Positions 1 to 8,800 of a DNA stretch of 64,000 nt are shown one piece after another (position 1 is the stretch's first letter; every line of letters starts with the position of its first letter). The stretch comes from Rhizobium mayense (GTDB taxonomy: Bacteria; Pseudomonadota; Alphaproteobacteria; Rhizobiales; Rhizobiaceae). The notes beneath the pieces were generated by a model. It saw nothing but the letters and a program-made list of their open reading frames with translations, ran no database searches and was not told the origin of the DNA. The stretch spans positions 62,001 through 126,000 of the forward strand of contig NZ_JARFYM010000024.1 of the NCBI RefSeq assembly GCF_030272705.1, read 5' to 3'. The position numbers were made by a program, and so were the translations under genes.

Positions 1-2
1 TG

Positions 3-959
3 CCGCTGATCGGCCAGACGCCTGCCATAGAGCGGCTCCGCCACACGCTGCGACAGATTGCGGATACGGATGTCGATGTGCTGGTGACCGGCGAGACTGG
101 CAGCGGCAAGGAAGTGGTCGCAAGCCTGCTGCATCGCTGGAGCCGGCGAGCGGCAGGCAATTTCGTCGCGCTCAATTGCGGAGCCCTGCCCGAGACCGTC
201 ATCGAGAGCGAGCTTTTCGGCCACGAGCCAGGTGCCTTCACCGGTGCACAGAAGAAACGTGTCGGCCGCATCGAACATGCAAGCGCCGGCACACTGTTCC
301 TCGATGAGATCGAGAGCATGCCGCCGGCAATACAGGTGAAGATGCTGCGTGTTCTGGAGATGCGTGAGGTGACGCCGCTCGGTACCAACGAGGTGCGCCC
401 AGTTGACCTCCGCGTCGTTGCGGCGGCGAAGGTCGATCTTGCCGATCCCCGCCAGCGTGGCGATTTCCGTGAGGATCTCTATTACCGTCTCAACGTCGTC
501 ACCATCTCCATTCCACCGCTGCGCGACAGGCGTGACGATATCCCCCTGCTCTTCGGATATTTCACCGATCGCGCCGCCAGCCGCTTCAAGCGAGACGTAC
601 CCGCCATTTCGGCCACTGTGCGCCGCCACTTGCAGAGCCACGACTGGCCGGGCAATGTTCGCGAGCTTTCGCACTTCGCCGAGCGTTTCGTCCTTGGCCT
701 GGAATCGGCGGCAGGCCCAAACCCGAGCGAAGTCCCCTCTGCCTATGCAACACTGTCCCTTCCCGCCCGCGTCGAGCGCTACGAGGCCGACCTCATCCGT
801 GAGACGCTCGCTCAAAACGCGGGTGATGTGCGCCGCACAATCGAGGCCCTCGGCATCCCCCGGAAGACCTTCTATGACAAACTCCAGCGCCACGGTATCG
901 TCAGGGGAGATTTTGCGGGTTTGGACGGAGATGACCGGCGAACGCCCGTTGGGGGCTAA
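3..959 (+). CDS. Sigma-54-dependent activator, C-terminal part (5' truncated by window)
   Basis: Bacterial enhancer-binding protein that remodels sigma-54 RNA polymerase using ATP. The reading frame is open to the window edge, so the receiver or sensor domain lies outside. Visible are the start of the AAA+ domain ([12 protein letters not shown]), Walker A GETGSGKE, the sigma-54 contact loop GAFTGA, Walker [10 protein letters not shown] and the arginine-finger region. A C-terminal Fis-type helix-turn-helix follows (about the last 60 residues, ending near [13 protein letters not shown]). The layout fits the DctD/NtrC family; which one cannot be told without the N terminus. The efflux genes downstream are separated by about 140 bp and need not be its targets. 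Confidence 0.9.
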   Translation, partial: PLIGQTPAIERLRHTLRQIADTDVDVLVTGETGSGKEVVASLLHRWSRRAAGNFVALNCGALPETVIESELFGHEPGAFTGAQKKRVGRIEHASAGTLFLDEIESMPPAIQVKMLRVLEMREVTPLGTNEVRPVDLRVVAAAKVDLADPRQRGDFREDLYYRLNVVTISIPPLRDRRDDIPLLFGYFTDRAASRFKRDVPAISATVRRHLQSHDWPGNVRELSHFAERFVLGLESAAGPNPSEVPSAYATLSLPARVERYEADLIRETLAQNAGDVRRTIEALGIPRKTFYDKLQRHGIVRGDFAGLDGDDRRTPVGG

Positions 960-1100
960 CCGGGCCCCGCGACCTCGGTAAATCCTGTGTTGGAGGCTGG
1001 CATCCGGCACTGCGACAAAACCGCCATGCTCCGACCCTGATCAAAGCCGTCAGGAACTGATCCTCCATCGAAACGTTACCGATGCTGTGGCCAACAATGT

Positions 1101-2258
1101 GTGAGTTGTGCCGTGGTCGATGATCAGCGTGTCGCTCCGAAAAACAGCCAGACCGAACCTCGGATTGAACGTATCCGCCCGGGCGATGATCAGCAGACTG
1201 ACCGGACGGAGGAAAAACGTCCGTCCTTTGTCCGCCGCCATCCTTTCTGGGTCTTGCTCGGCGTTGTGATTCTCGCCGCCCTTGTCGCCGCCGCGTGGCT
1301 CGGCTGGCTGATCTATTTCCATCCCTATGAAACGACCGACGATGCCTTCATCGATGCGCGCAGCTTCTCGCTCGCCATGAAAGTCTCCGGCTATGTCTCC
1401 GAGGTTCCGGTGACCGACAACCAGCATGTCCAGACCGGCGATGTCATCCTGAAGATCGATCCGCGCGATTACCAGATCGCCCTCGACCAGGCCAATGGAC
1501 AGGTGAACGTGGCAAGCGCCGCGGTCGCAAGCACCGGCGCCCAGATCGACGCCGCAACCGCCGCGATCGATGTCGCAAAAGCCCAGCAGAACTCGGCATC
1601 GGCAGCACTGCAATATGCTCAGGAGCAGGCCACGCGCCAGCAGCAATTGGTCAAGAGCGGCTCCGGCAGCCTACAAGCGGTGCAGCAGGCCGAATCGACC
1701 CTGCTGCAAAGCCAGGCAAGCCTGGCGCAGGCGGCAGCAAACATCACCTCGGCGCTGAAGAACAAAGCGGTTGCCGAAGCCCAGAAGACAAGCGCCGTCG
1801 CCAGCCTGAGCCAGGCCCAGGCGCAGGCCGAAGAAGCGCGGCAGAACCTGAAATACACGACGATCGTCGCGGCCCAGCCCGGTCGTGTCGTCCGCCTCAC
1901 TGGCGCCAAGGGCCAATATATCGAAGCCGGGCAGGCAATCTCGCTGTTTGTCCCCGACGAAGTCTGGATCACCGCCAACTTCAAGGAGACGCAGTTGACG
2001 GACATGCGGCCTGGGCAGCCGGTGGATGTGACGATCGACGCCTATCCGGATCATAAACTGCACGGCAAGGTCGCCTCGGTCCAGCCCGGCTCCGGCACCG
2101 CGTTCTCGTTGCTTCCGGCCGAGAACGCGACCGGTAATTACGTCAAGGTGACGCAGCGCGTGCCGGTGAAGATCGTCGTCGACAACTGGCCTCCCGATCT
2201 ATCGATCGGCCCCGGCATGTCCGTGGTCCCAACCGTCACCGTCCGGCCGAGGCATTGA
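1101..2258 (+). CDS. HlyD/EmrA-family membrane fusion protein
   Basis: Periplasmic adaptor of a tripartite multidrug efflux pump. After a cytoplasmic, charged N terminus there is one membrane anchor (about residues 50-72). A biotinyl/lipoyl-like half motif follows (VTDNQHVQTGDVILKIDP), then a long Ala/Gln-rich coiled-coil hairpin (about 130-250), the second lipoyl half and a beta-barrel region (VWITANFKETQLTDMRPGQ). Length, 385 residues, is normal for EmrA. The start used is GTG; no in-frame ATG lies near it. It ends one base before the EmrB-like transporter, so the two are translationally linked. Substrates are unknown. Family assignment is firm; the name emrA is not certain. Confidence 0.9.
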   Translation: MSCAVVDDQRVAPKNSQTEPRIERIRPGDDQQTDRTEEKRPSFVRRHPFWVLLGVVILAALVAAAWLGWLIYFHPYETTDDAFIDARSFSLAMKVSGYVSEVPVTDNQHVQTGDVILKIDPRDYQIALDQANGQVNVASAAVASTGAQIDAATAAIDVAKAQQNSASAALQYAQEQATRQQQLVKSGSGSLQAVQQAESTLLQSQASLAQAAANITSALKNKAVAEAQKTSAVASLSQAQAQAEEARQNLKYTTIVAAQPGRVVRLTGAKGQYIEAGQAISLFVPDEVWITANFKETQLTDMRPGQPVDVTIDAYPDHKLHGKVASVQPGSGTAFSLLPAENATGNYVKVTQRVPVKIVVDNWPPDLSIGPGMSVVPTVTVRPRH

Positions 2259-2259
2259 C

Positions 2260-3870
2260 ATGAGTAGCGCGAGCACAACCGCCGGCGGAGCGAACCCAGC
2301 CGCCGCCGCTGCCACCAATCCATGGCTGATCGCAATCGTCGTTTCTCTTGCGACTTTCATGGAAGTGCTGGACACGACAATCGCCAATGTCGCCTTGCGC
2401 TATATTTCGGGAGGTCTCGCGGTCAGCGCGGACGAAGCCTCCTGGGTTGTCACGACCTATCTCGTTTCCAATGCTACCGTTCTGGTCGCGAGCAGCTTCA
2501 TCGCCGAACGATATGGCAGGCGGCGCTTCTATCTCTCTTGCCTCGCGATCTTCACGATCGCCTCCGTTCTTTGCGGACTGGCGTGGAACCTTCAATCGCT
2601 TCTCATCTTTCGCATCATCCAGGGCTTTGCCGGCGGCGGCATGGTGCCGACGTCGCAGGCGATCCTCGCCGATGCGTTTCCGCCATCCAAACGCGGCCAG
2701 GCCTTCGCGCTGTTCGGCGTGGCGGTCGTTGTGGCGCCCATAGTCGGTCCGACGCTCGGCGGCTATCTCTCGGATAATTTTTCCTGGCACTGGTGTTTCC
2801 TGATCAACGGCCCGGTCGGCGTCTTTGCCTTCATCCTCGTCTATTTTCTGGTGGAGAGATCAGAGGAAATGCGCCGAAAGCGGCAGGAGCTCCGCAGGCA
2901 AGGCATCCGCTTCGATCTTGTCGGTTTCCTGCTTGTGGCAACGTTTCTCGGTTCGCTCGAACTCGTTCTCGACCGCGGTCAGACGGAAGACTGGTTCGAT
3001 TCGAATTTCATTATCGCCATGACGGCGCTTTGCGCGCTGGCCTTTGCTCTGGCGACCCCTTGGGTGCTAACGAAATCGAACCCGATCATCGACGGTCGGC
3101 TGCTTGGAACCCGCCAGTTCGGATCCTGCTTCATCGTCATGATGGCGACCGGCGCGATCCTGATTGCCACGACGCAATTCCTTCCGCAGGTCCTACAACA
3201 GAATTACGGGTATACCGCCACCTGGGCCGGCCTTGCGCTGTCGCCGGGCGGTTTCGTCACCATGGTCATGATGTTCGTTTCCGGTCGCCTGACGACGGTG
3301 GTCCAGCCGAAATACATGATCGCCACTGGTGCAGCGATCATTGCGGGCTCGATGTGGTGGCTGACACAACTTAGCCCCGGTCTCAATTTCGCGTTCTTCG
3401 TCTGGTCTCGCTTGTATATCGGATTGGGCCTGCCCTTGATCTTCATCGCAATCACATCGGCATCCTATTACGGTTTGCGGCCGAACCAGACCAATCAGGC
3501 CTCCGCCATGATCAACGCCGCCCGCAATATCGGCGGCTCAATCGGCGTATGCATCGGGTTGAACGTTCTAGCGCATCGCCAGCAGTGGCATCGCAGCCGC
3601 CTCGTCGAACATATCATCCCGTCCTCACCGGCCTACCACGACACGCTCCAGACCATGACGCGCTATTTTGCCGAGAAAGGTGCGACCATGGCAGAGGCGC
3701 AAGCGCAGGCAAGGGCCTGGATCGGACAACAGGTCCAGACACAATCGACCTTTCTCGCCTATATCGACGTTTTCTACGTGCTTATGCTGATCGCGCTCTC
3801 AGCGATCCCGCTTGCGCTGATCCTCAGCAATGTCGATCTCAAAGGAGGCGGAGGCGGCGGAATGCATTGA
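2260..3870 (+). CDS. DHA2-family MFS drug transporter (EmrB/QacA type)
   Basis: Inner-membrane drug/proton antiporter of the 14-TM DHA2 family, 536 residues. The family motif after TM1 is visible (TFMEVLDTTIANVALRYI), followed by the motif A-like segment around AERYGRRRFYL and the motif C-like GVAVVVAPIVGPTLGG in TM5. The start ATG lies one base after the stop of the HlyD gene, so the pair forms an EmrAB-like pump that probably joins a TolC-type outer-membrane channel encoded elsewhere. The C-terminal tail is a short glycine run. It ends 32 bp before the convergent acyltransferase. Confidence 0.92.
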   Translation: MSSASTTAGGANPAAAAATNPWLIAIVVSLATFMEVLDTTIANVALRYISGGLAVSADEASWVVTTYLVSNATVLVASSFIAERYGRRRFYLSCLAIFTIASVLCGLAWNLQSLLIFRIIQGFAGGGMVPTSQAILADAFPPSKRGQAFALFGVAVVVAPIVGPTLGGYLSDNFSWHWCFLINGPVGVFAFILVYFLVERSEEMRRKRQELRRQGIRFDLVGFLLVATFLGSLELVLDRGQTEDWFDSNFIIAMTALCALAFALATPWVLTKSNPIIDGRLLGTRQFGSCFIVMMATGAILIATTQFLPQVLQQNYGYTATWAGLALSPGGFVTMVMMFVSGRLTTVVQPKYMIATGAAIIAGSMWWLTQLSPGLNFAFFVWSRLYIGLGLPLIFIAITSASYYGLRPNQTNQASAMINAARNIGGSIGVCIGLNVLAHRQQWHRSRLVEHIIPSSPAYHDTLQTMTRYFAEKGATMAEAQAQARAWIGQQVQTQSTFLAYIDVFYVLMLIALSAIPLALILSNVDLKGGGGGGMH

Positions 3871-3902
3871 ACGAAAGCCGAATGGGTTGCGCTGAACCAA
3901 CC

Positions 3903-5972
3903 TCATGAATTGCTCGGCGGACTCGGCTTACGCTCCGGGGATGTGAATACAGGCGAGAACAGATAGCTCAATCTTTTCGATGTCGTGGCCGTTATGTGGT
4001 CAGCATCCTTGTAGAGCGGCATACCATCATAAGTCGCATCACAATGCCCGTCATGGCAGATCGCCGGCAGCGGGTCGACTATGCCAGCGCCATATTTGGC
4101 AGCCAGACGGGTCAGAATGGCGCGCGACAGTGCCTGTCGTTCCGCAACGTAATTCCACGGTGGCGCAATGTCGGTCGATGTCTTGGTCATCGTGGCCTTG
4201 GCGATGGCTTCCGGCATATAACGGCCCATCTCCGGCACGTCCATGACCAACACGACCTTGGTTCCCTGCTGCGCCAATTCCGCCATGAGACGATCCAGGG
4301 ATGCCGTCACCGCGGCGGATTTGTCCTGCAACGGCGGCGGTATCGACGGATCGAAGTAGACACCTTCTTTCGGCAGTTCTGCGTCGTGCACGTATTTCGG
4401 CCAGTAGGCGATCAGGAACACCAGCGGTATGTGCTTCGATCTGACTAGGTCGCGAACCGCGCCGTTGAAATCGTCGCATCGCTTCACGCCGCCATGAGCT
4501 GGAAGGTGCGCATCCGGTAGCGGAGCACAGGACGCATGCCCCGCAAACAGACCGGAAACACTAGCCTGTTTTGCAGCCCCATCGATCGCCGGAGACATGG
4601 CTCCGGAATGCGAGTCTCCCCAGACGAGGAAGGTAGGAGGATTCGATCCGTCAACGCCGAGCGTACAAAGTTTGCCGGCACGTATGTCGGCTACAGACGG
4701 ACCGGTCGTATCGGAGTCTGCAAAGCATGGCGGTTCGCCGAAGCGGCTGATGTCGTAAGTGGCGGCGTAGACCTTCTGCACGTCGGCAGGCAGGCGACCC
4801 GGCACGCCGACGTCGCGAATGACATAGTTGCCGAAGACGACCATCGCGACCATGACCGTTGCCCCAGCCGCAAACAAGGACCGTCGACCCAGGCTGCCGC
4901 CACGACCGCGAAAGGGACGCTCGATAAACCGCCACGAAAATGCGGCAAGAGCAAGCGAAGCGAGGACGATCAAGCCACCCTGGGCCTGGGAAAGCTCCCG
5001 CCCAGAGATTTCGCGGCTGAAGACGATGATCGGCCAATGCCATAGATAGAGGGAATAGGAAATCAACCCGACAAATACCAGAGGTTTTGCCCGCAGCGCC
5101 CGGCCAGCCAATCCGTATTCAGCTCCGGCATAGATCACCAGGGCCGCTCCAAGGCAGGGCAGCAAGGCTGCCGGGCCGGGAAACTGGGTATGGTCGGTGA
5201 AACCGAAGACAGCGATGGCGATCAAGCCGATGCCCAGGGCGGCCAGGGCCTCGCGCGTTGCAGGACGCGCCGGCCTCGGTATCACGTTGAAAGCCAGCAT
5301 AGCTCCGAGAAGCAGTTCCCAGGCGCGGAACTGCAGCAGGTAGAATGCCGCCGTCGGGTTTCGGAAGACCGTCCAGGCACTCGCCGCGAATGAAACGATC
5401 AACAGGCCGAGCAGAACGTGCACCGTATGGCGCCGTGCAAATCGGCTGACAGCAATCAGCAGCAGCGGAAACAGGATGTAGAACTGCTCTTCGACCGCGA
5501 GCGACCAGGTATGCAGCAGCGGCTTCAACTGGGCGCCGATGTCGAAATAGCCGCTCTCTTTTTCAAACTGAATATTCGAGGTGAACAGCGCGGCCGCCTT
5601 GAGGCTGCGGGCGAAATATTCCAGTTCGACCGGCATCAGAAGCAGCCATGCCGCTACGGACGAGGCCGCAAGAACAGCAAAGAGGGCCGGAAAGATTCGC
5701 CGTATCCGCCTCTCGTAAAAGCGCAGGATGCTGAAATCTCCGCCTGCGATTTCGCCTGAGATCAGCGTGGCCATCAGGTATCCGGAGATGACGAAGAAAA
5801 CGTCGACACCAACGAAACCACCGCTGAACCCGGGAATGCCCGCGTGGAACAGCACGACCGGCAGGATCGCGAGCGCACGAAGTCCGTCAATATCCGCTCG
5901 ATATTTCAAATGGCCAGGCACAGGCTGACGCATTAGCCCCGGAGGAGAATCACGCAATACTATGAGATTCAA
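3903..5972 (-). CDS. OafA/YrhL-type membrane acyltransferase with C-terminal SGNH domain
   Basis: Transfers acyl (usually acetyl) groups to surface polysaccharides. The N-terminal half is an acyltransferase-3 domain: KYRADIDGLRALAILPVVLFH at about residues 22-42 with the catalytic-type His, then about ten TM helices, including FFVISGYLM and the SLAVEEQFYI signature. The C-terminal 270 residues form a periplasmic SGNH-like domain with WGDSHSGAM (nucleophile Ser) and a late DADHIT block. I chose the TTG start because GGAGG lies 6 bases upstream; ATG at 5933 is the alternative. No polysaccharide genes lie nearby, so the acceptor is unknown. Confidence 0.9.
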   Translation of the reverse strand: MNLIVLRDSPPGLMRQPVPGHLKYRADIDGLRALAILPVVLFHAGIPGFSGGFVGVDVFFVISGYLMATLISGEIAGGDFSILRFYERRIRRIFPALFAVLAASSVAAWLLLMPVELEYFARSLKAAALFTSNIQFEKESGYFDIGAQLKPLLHTWSLAVEEQFYILFPLLLIAVSRFARRHTVHVLLGLLIVSFAASAWTVFRNPTAAFYLLQFRAWELLLGAMLAFNVIPRPARPATREALAALGIGLIAIAVFGFTDHTQFPGPAALLPCLGAALVIYAGAEYGLAGRALRAKPLVFVGLISYSLYLWHWPIIVFSREISGRELSQAQGGLIVLASLALAAFSWRFIERPFRGRGGSLGRRSLFAAGATVMVAMVVFGNYVIRDVGVPGRLPADVQKVYAATYDISRFGEPPCFADSDTTGPSVADIRAGKLCTLGVDGSNPPTFLVWGDSHSGAMSPAIDGAAKQASVSGLFAGHASCAPLPDAHLPAHGGVKRCDDFNGAVRDLVRSKHIPLVFLIAYWPKYVHDAELPKEGVYFDPSIPPPLQDKSAAVTASLDRLMAELAQQGTKVVLVMDVPEMGRYMPEAIAKATMTKTSTDIAPPWNYVAERQALSRAILTRLAAKYGAGIVDPLPAICHDGHCDATYDGMPLYKDADHITATTSKRLSYLFSPVFTSPERKPSPPSNS

Positions 5973-6267
5973 AATTATCCTCCAAAGACCGCGGTGGGTT
6001 CTGCGTCTGGCTTGGCTGAGTTGTTATAGGAGCGAACTGACGCCAGGCTGAAAAACGAGCCGGCAAAGGCCCATGTCATGCCTCTATTCGGCTTATTTAG
6101 TCGAATAGTTTAGCTTTGGTCGACCTTAGTGGGCCGGACAGCTTTTGAGGAGCGGGTCGGTGACGAGAATGGAGATCGAGCATGATCAACATAACACTGC
6201 GTAACCTGGTCAAACCTATGGCAGACGGCCTCACCGCGAGCGGACGAGACGCTCTGACTTCAAGAGA

Positions 6268-7893
6268 TTAGAGCGATGCGCGAGCACTGCCCGGCTGAAA
6301 CGTCAACTGCGCGGCAGCGTCAGCCGTTCGATCCAGGACCGTCATTGCCTGTGAGATCAACTCATCGAGCGCATCGGCGCTTTCGCAAGCCTGCACGATC
6401 AATGGGGCGCTCAGGCATATCCGTAAAGCGCTCGCCGGCATGTCGCCGAAATCGGCGCAGCGGACGGGCTGACCGAGACGCACCGGCACAAGGTCGCCAT
6501 GCTCGACGGCGAGATTCCTGTAGACCGCGGCCGTCTCCGTGGCCGTCAACATGCCTCCCTGATGGGGGTTGCGGAGATAGAATGAAAAGATCGACGGTAT
6601 CTCATCCCAGCATACGGCGTCCGATCCGTCCCACAGAGGCTTCCGATCTATCGGCCGACCGTCAAGCAGTCTAAATGCGCTGCCTTGCTCGAGCCGCTCT
6701 CCCACCGCTCTAGCGAAGGCGGACAGCACGGCGATCACCTTTTCCTCGGGCGCGCGGACAAAGCGTTCAAGTTCGAATAGGGCCGCCTTCCATCGCAACA
6801 GAAGGCCGAAATTGGCGCGATGCGGCAGCACATCCCGGGCTATCCAGCCTTCCGGCCAATCCGCTTGCGCGCAATAGTCGGCAAGCGCCGCCGGCAAAGT
6901 CCGCGGCTTCAGGCGATCCGACATCCGAGGCGAGCAGAATAGCGCCCCGCTGAAAATCGGACCGGCGAGGAATTTGGAACCGGTGACGGCCACCAGGAAA
7001 TCATGCGAGAGATAGGCACCGATCGTTGCCGCGGAGACACGAAACTGGCAGGCGTCGATCATGATATCGAGCATGGCGCCGAAACGCGCCTTCAGACGGA
7101 AGACCGCTTCGAGTCCCGGCGCCAACAAGCTGGTTTTGGAAACATCCGTGACAACCAGCAGGCATCGGAGACCTGCCGCACGGGCAAGTTCGATCAGCCC
7201 CCGCAGCTCGAACTCGATCTCTTCATCGCTTCGCAGCGTACCGTCCGCATTGCGCACCGCGACCGAGGTATTTCGCGTGGCATGCCCGGGGCTCAGTTCT
7301 TCACCCTTGGCGACGGGGCAAGTGTTGCTGACGCGGCTCATGAAGTGGCGCCCGGACGCGGCGGCCATGACCCCGCTCCCGGTCTCGTTGCCCATCAGCG
7401 TTATGGTCATCAAGGTCTGATCATCTTGGCGCGCAAGCAGCGTCGCGGCGAAAAGATGGATATCGGTGCCGGACGTCGCCATGATGACATCCACAGGCGA
7501 AGACCCCAGCCCCCGATCGAGGCCCAGCAGACGCAGCAACTCTGTCCGCGCCTGCGCGATCTCCCGCGCATAGATATCGGCCGCCGGGCCAGTTTCCAGT
7601 TCCCGCAGAAGATCCGCATGATAGGCGCCGACCGCCGCGAAAGCCGATGCGGAAATGGTCGATGCCGTCGAGGAACCGAAGGCCAGGTCCTGCGGCCGGG
7701 GCGATGGGCCGTAACCGTACATGTTGAGGCCGGTCGCCGGCTCGCATTCCAATCTCTCGTCTCCGCCGGAGATCAAGCAATTGAGAAGCGCCTCCCTGCC
7801 TTTGCCGGACTGCTCCAACGGCGCTCCTGCAGACTCAGCCGCTTTGCTGCTCAAGGAGGAGCCGGGCATGCGGTCGTCAAAGGTCTTCAGCAT
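6268..7893 (-). CDS. PLP-dependent enzyme of aminotransferase class V-like fold, unknown function
   Basis: 541 residues. A cofactor-binding core is visible: a TSGTD phosphate-loop motif near residue 140, VVTDVSKTSLLAPG, DACQFRVS (the Asp that would contact the pyridine nitrogen), then VTGSKFLAGP with Lys307 placed to form the Schiff base. This order is that of class-V/cysteine desulfurase-like folds, but I do not recognise a known family. Cysteine-desulfurase active-site loops are not evident, and the C-terminal 200 residues are unfamiliar. It stands alone: the upstream neighbours are cuckoo-like RNAs and DUF1127, and the downstream acyltransferase is about 300 bp away. An ATG start with AGAGGAACG upstream is plausible. 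Substrate unknown. Confidence 0.7.
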   Translation of the reverse strand: MLKTFDDRMPGSSLSSKAAESAGAPLEQSGKGREALLNCLISGGDERLECEPATGLNMYGYGPSPRPQDLAFGSSTASTISASAFAAVGAYHADLLRELETGPAADIYAREIAQARTELLRLLGLDRGLGSSPVDVIMATSGTDIHLFAATLLARQDDQTLMTITLMGNETGSGVMAAASGRHFMSRVSNTCPVAKGEELSPGHATRNTSVAVRNADGTLRSDEEIEFELRGLIELARAAGLRCLLVVTDVSKTSLLAPGLEAVFRLKARFGAMLDIMIDACQFRVSAATIGAYLSHDFLVAVTGSKFLAGPIFSGALFCSPRMSDRLKPRTLPAALADYCAQADWPEGWIARDVLPHRANFGLLLRWKAALFELERFVRAPEEKVIAVLSAFARAVGERLEQGSAFRLLDGRPIDRKPLWDGSDAVCWDEIPSIFSFYLRNPHQGGMLTATETAAVYRNLAVEHGDLVPVRLGQPVRCADFGDMPASALRICLSAPLIVQACESADALDELISQAMTVLDRTADAAAQLTFQPGSARASL

Positions 7894-8048
7894 GCGGGAG
7901 CGTTCCTCTTATGTCCGGTTGCTTTCGGGCACGGAATATTAGGACAAACAAGATGGAGCGAAGCTGACTTGCCGATTGGTCCTGGCGGCGGCATGGCGGC
8001 ACAGGGAATCGATCAACCGAGTTCTCTGATTTTTCCGAAGCTCAATAC

Positions 8049-8128
8049 GAAAAAGCCTGCCGCGGGAGGAGGTGCGGCAGGCTTTCGAAAAGAACCGAAC
8101 GGCAGCTGGGAGGAGGAGTGCTGCCATT
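8049..8128 (-). ncRNA. Candidate cuckoo/CcsR-like small RNA (two CCUCCUCCC hairpins)
   Basis: On the minus strand two hairpins follow each other. The first (8125-8101) has a 6-bp stem GGCAGC/GCTGCC and loop ACTCCTCCTCCCA. The second (8082-8055, extended by A/T pairs to 12 bp) has stem GCCTGCCGC/GCGGCAGGC and loop ACCTCCTCCC, and is followed by a T-run like a Rho-independent terminator. Two stem-loops exposing anti-Shine-Dalgarno CCUCCUCCC, downstream of a DUF1127 gene, match the known cuckoo RNA family (CcsR RNAs of Rhodobacter). Transcription was not tested. Confidence 0.75.
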
Positions 8129-8139
8129 CCCGCAGACGA

Positions 8140-8195
8140 CCTCGGGAGGAGGATAAGGGCGCCCGCATCACGAAGGGATGCGGGAGGAGTGCACC
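8140..8195 (-). ncRNA. Second candidate cuckoo-like RNA segment
   Basis: Two further CTCCTCCC motifs lie here on the minus strand. One is in a 5-bp stem (GGTGC/GCATC with a G-U pair) with loop ACTCCTCCC (about 8192-8175). The other, TCCTCCTCCC at 8151-8142, is in a weak stem. A strong competing hairpin CCCGCATC/GATGCGGG overlaps the first. It may be a degenerate copy of the RNA next to it or part of one longer transcript from the DUF1127 promoter. Confidence 0.45.
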
Positions 8196-8330
8196 GCTTC
8201 GATGGCTGTCACCCTATCAGCAATTTGCTCAGTTCATAGGCATTTCTTTGCAGGGCAGGCATGCGTTATGCGAAATGCGGGAGGCTTTTCGGGTTTGACT
8301 TATGTTGGACTGCCGGGACAGCCAACTCGC

Positions 8331-8372
8331 AACGCAAAAACAAAAGCGCCCGCTCGGGAGGAAGCAGGCGCT
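8331..8372 (-). terminator. Rho-independent terminator of DUF1127 mRNA with a CCTCCC loop
   Basis: Stem AGCGCCTGC/GCGGGCGCT (8372-8345), loop TTCCTCCCGA, then TTTTGTTTTT. The T-G wobble pairs only in the minus-strand transcript; in the plus-strand RNA it would be a C-A mismatch, so the hairpin is built for the minus strand. It lies 35 bp after the DUF1127 stop. The loop carries the same anti-SD-like motif as the downstream RNA hairpins. Confidence 0.75.
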
Positions 8373-8406
8373 GGCGAATAGTCGAATTTTGAGGCGTTAT
8401 GTGCCG

Positions 8407-8553
8407 TTAGCGAGCAACCGCCCCGCGGGCAATATTGTGAATATCAGCGCGAGCGATACCAAGGTCATGCAGTTCGCGAGTGGACATACGACCCAGTTCG
8501 GCGACCGTTTGACGGTACTTGCGCCAGTTGTTGAAAGAGCGTGCGACGTTCAT
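8407..8553 (-). CDS. DUF1127 mini-protein
   Basis: A 48-residue, basic protein starting MNVARSFNNWRKYRQTVAEL and continuing with RMSTRELHDLGI, the DUF1127 (YjiS-like) signature. Such proteins are arginine-rich, often RNA-associated, and in alphaproteobacteria often stress-induced and co-transcribed with CCUCCUCCC-loop RNAs, which is the arrangement seen here. AAGGAAAGGGG precedes the ATG by about 6 bases. A TATTAT box at 8633-8628 could be a -10 element about 75 bp upstream, but I could not assign the sigma factor. The member of the family is clear; its molecular role in this organism is inferred. Confidence 0.9.
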   Translation of the reverse strand: MNVARSFNNWRKYRQTVAELGRMSTRELHDLGIARADIHNIARGAVAR

Positions 8554-8671
8554 GATGATCCCCTTTCCTTGGGCATTCGAAGCCGAGCTGCCATCCGTGG
8601 CGCTCCATTCGCTTCGATAACACTGATATAATATGCGGCCCTCGATTGTTGCAGCGCCAAGGCTTCACTGC

Positions 8672-8694
8672 ACCCATGCGTCTGGCGCATGGGT
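8672..8694. repeat. Perfect inverted repeat between DUF1127 and FUSC genes
   Basis: ACCCATGCG (8672-8680) and CGCATGGGT (8686-8694) are separated by TCTGG. It sits in the divergent intergenic region, about 105 bp before the FUSC start and about 120 bp before DUF1127. With no T-run it looks more like an operator than a terminator. Confidence 0.5.
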
Positions 8695-8800
8695 CGACGG
8701 TATCATCCTGACCCGACTTCGGGGCTGAATGGACATGGTATTTTTCACGGCGTAGATTTATTCCTGTCGTTGATAATCGAACAGGACGAGCGGGCGTGGA

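Noticed and set aside
1050-1646. Long minus-strand open frame opposite the HlyD gene
   Set aside because: Antisense shadow of a well-supported membrane-fusion-protein gene; its composition has no domain pattern.
6182-6271. 29-codon plus-strand ORF starting MINITLRNLVKPMADGL
   Set aside because: Weak ribosome site, no conserved feature, and it runs into the convergent PLP gene end; too little support to annotate.
7003-8298. 431-codon plus-strand frame over the PLP enzyme and RNA region
   Set aside because: Mirror of the PLP gene; it runs through the terminator and the RNA hairpins and has no recognisable motif.
8049-8372. Repeated GGGAGGAG motifs first read as a CRISPR or a string of ribosome-binding sites
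   Set aside because: Spacing is irregular, the motif is only 7-9 bp and it lies in hairpin loops on the other strand; no cas genes or short ORFs follow the sites.
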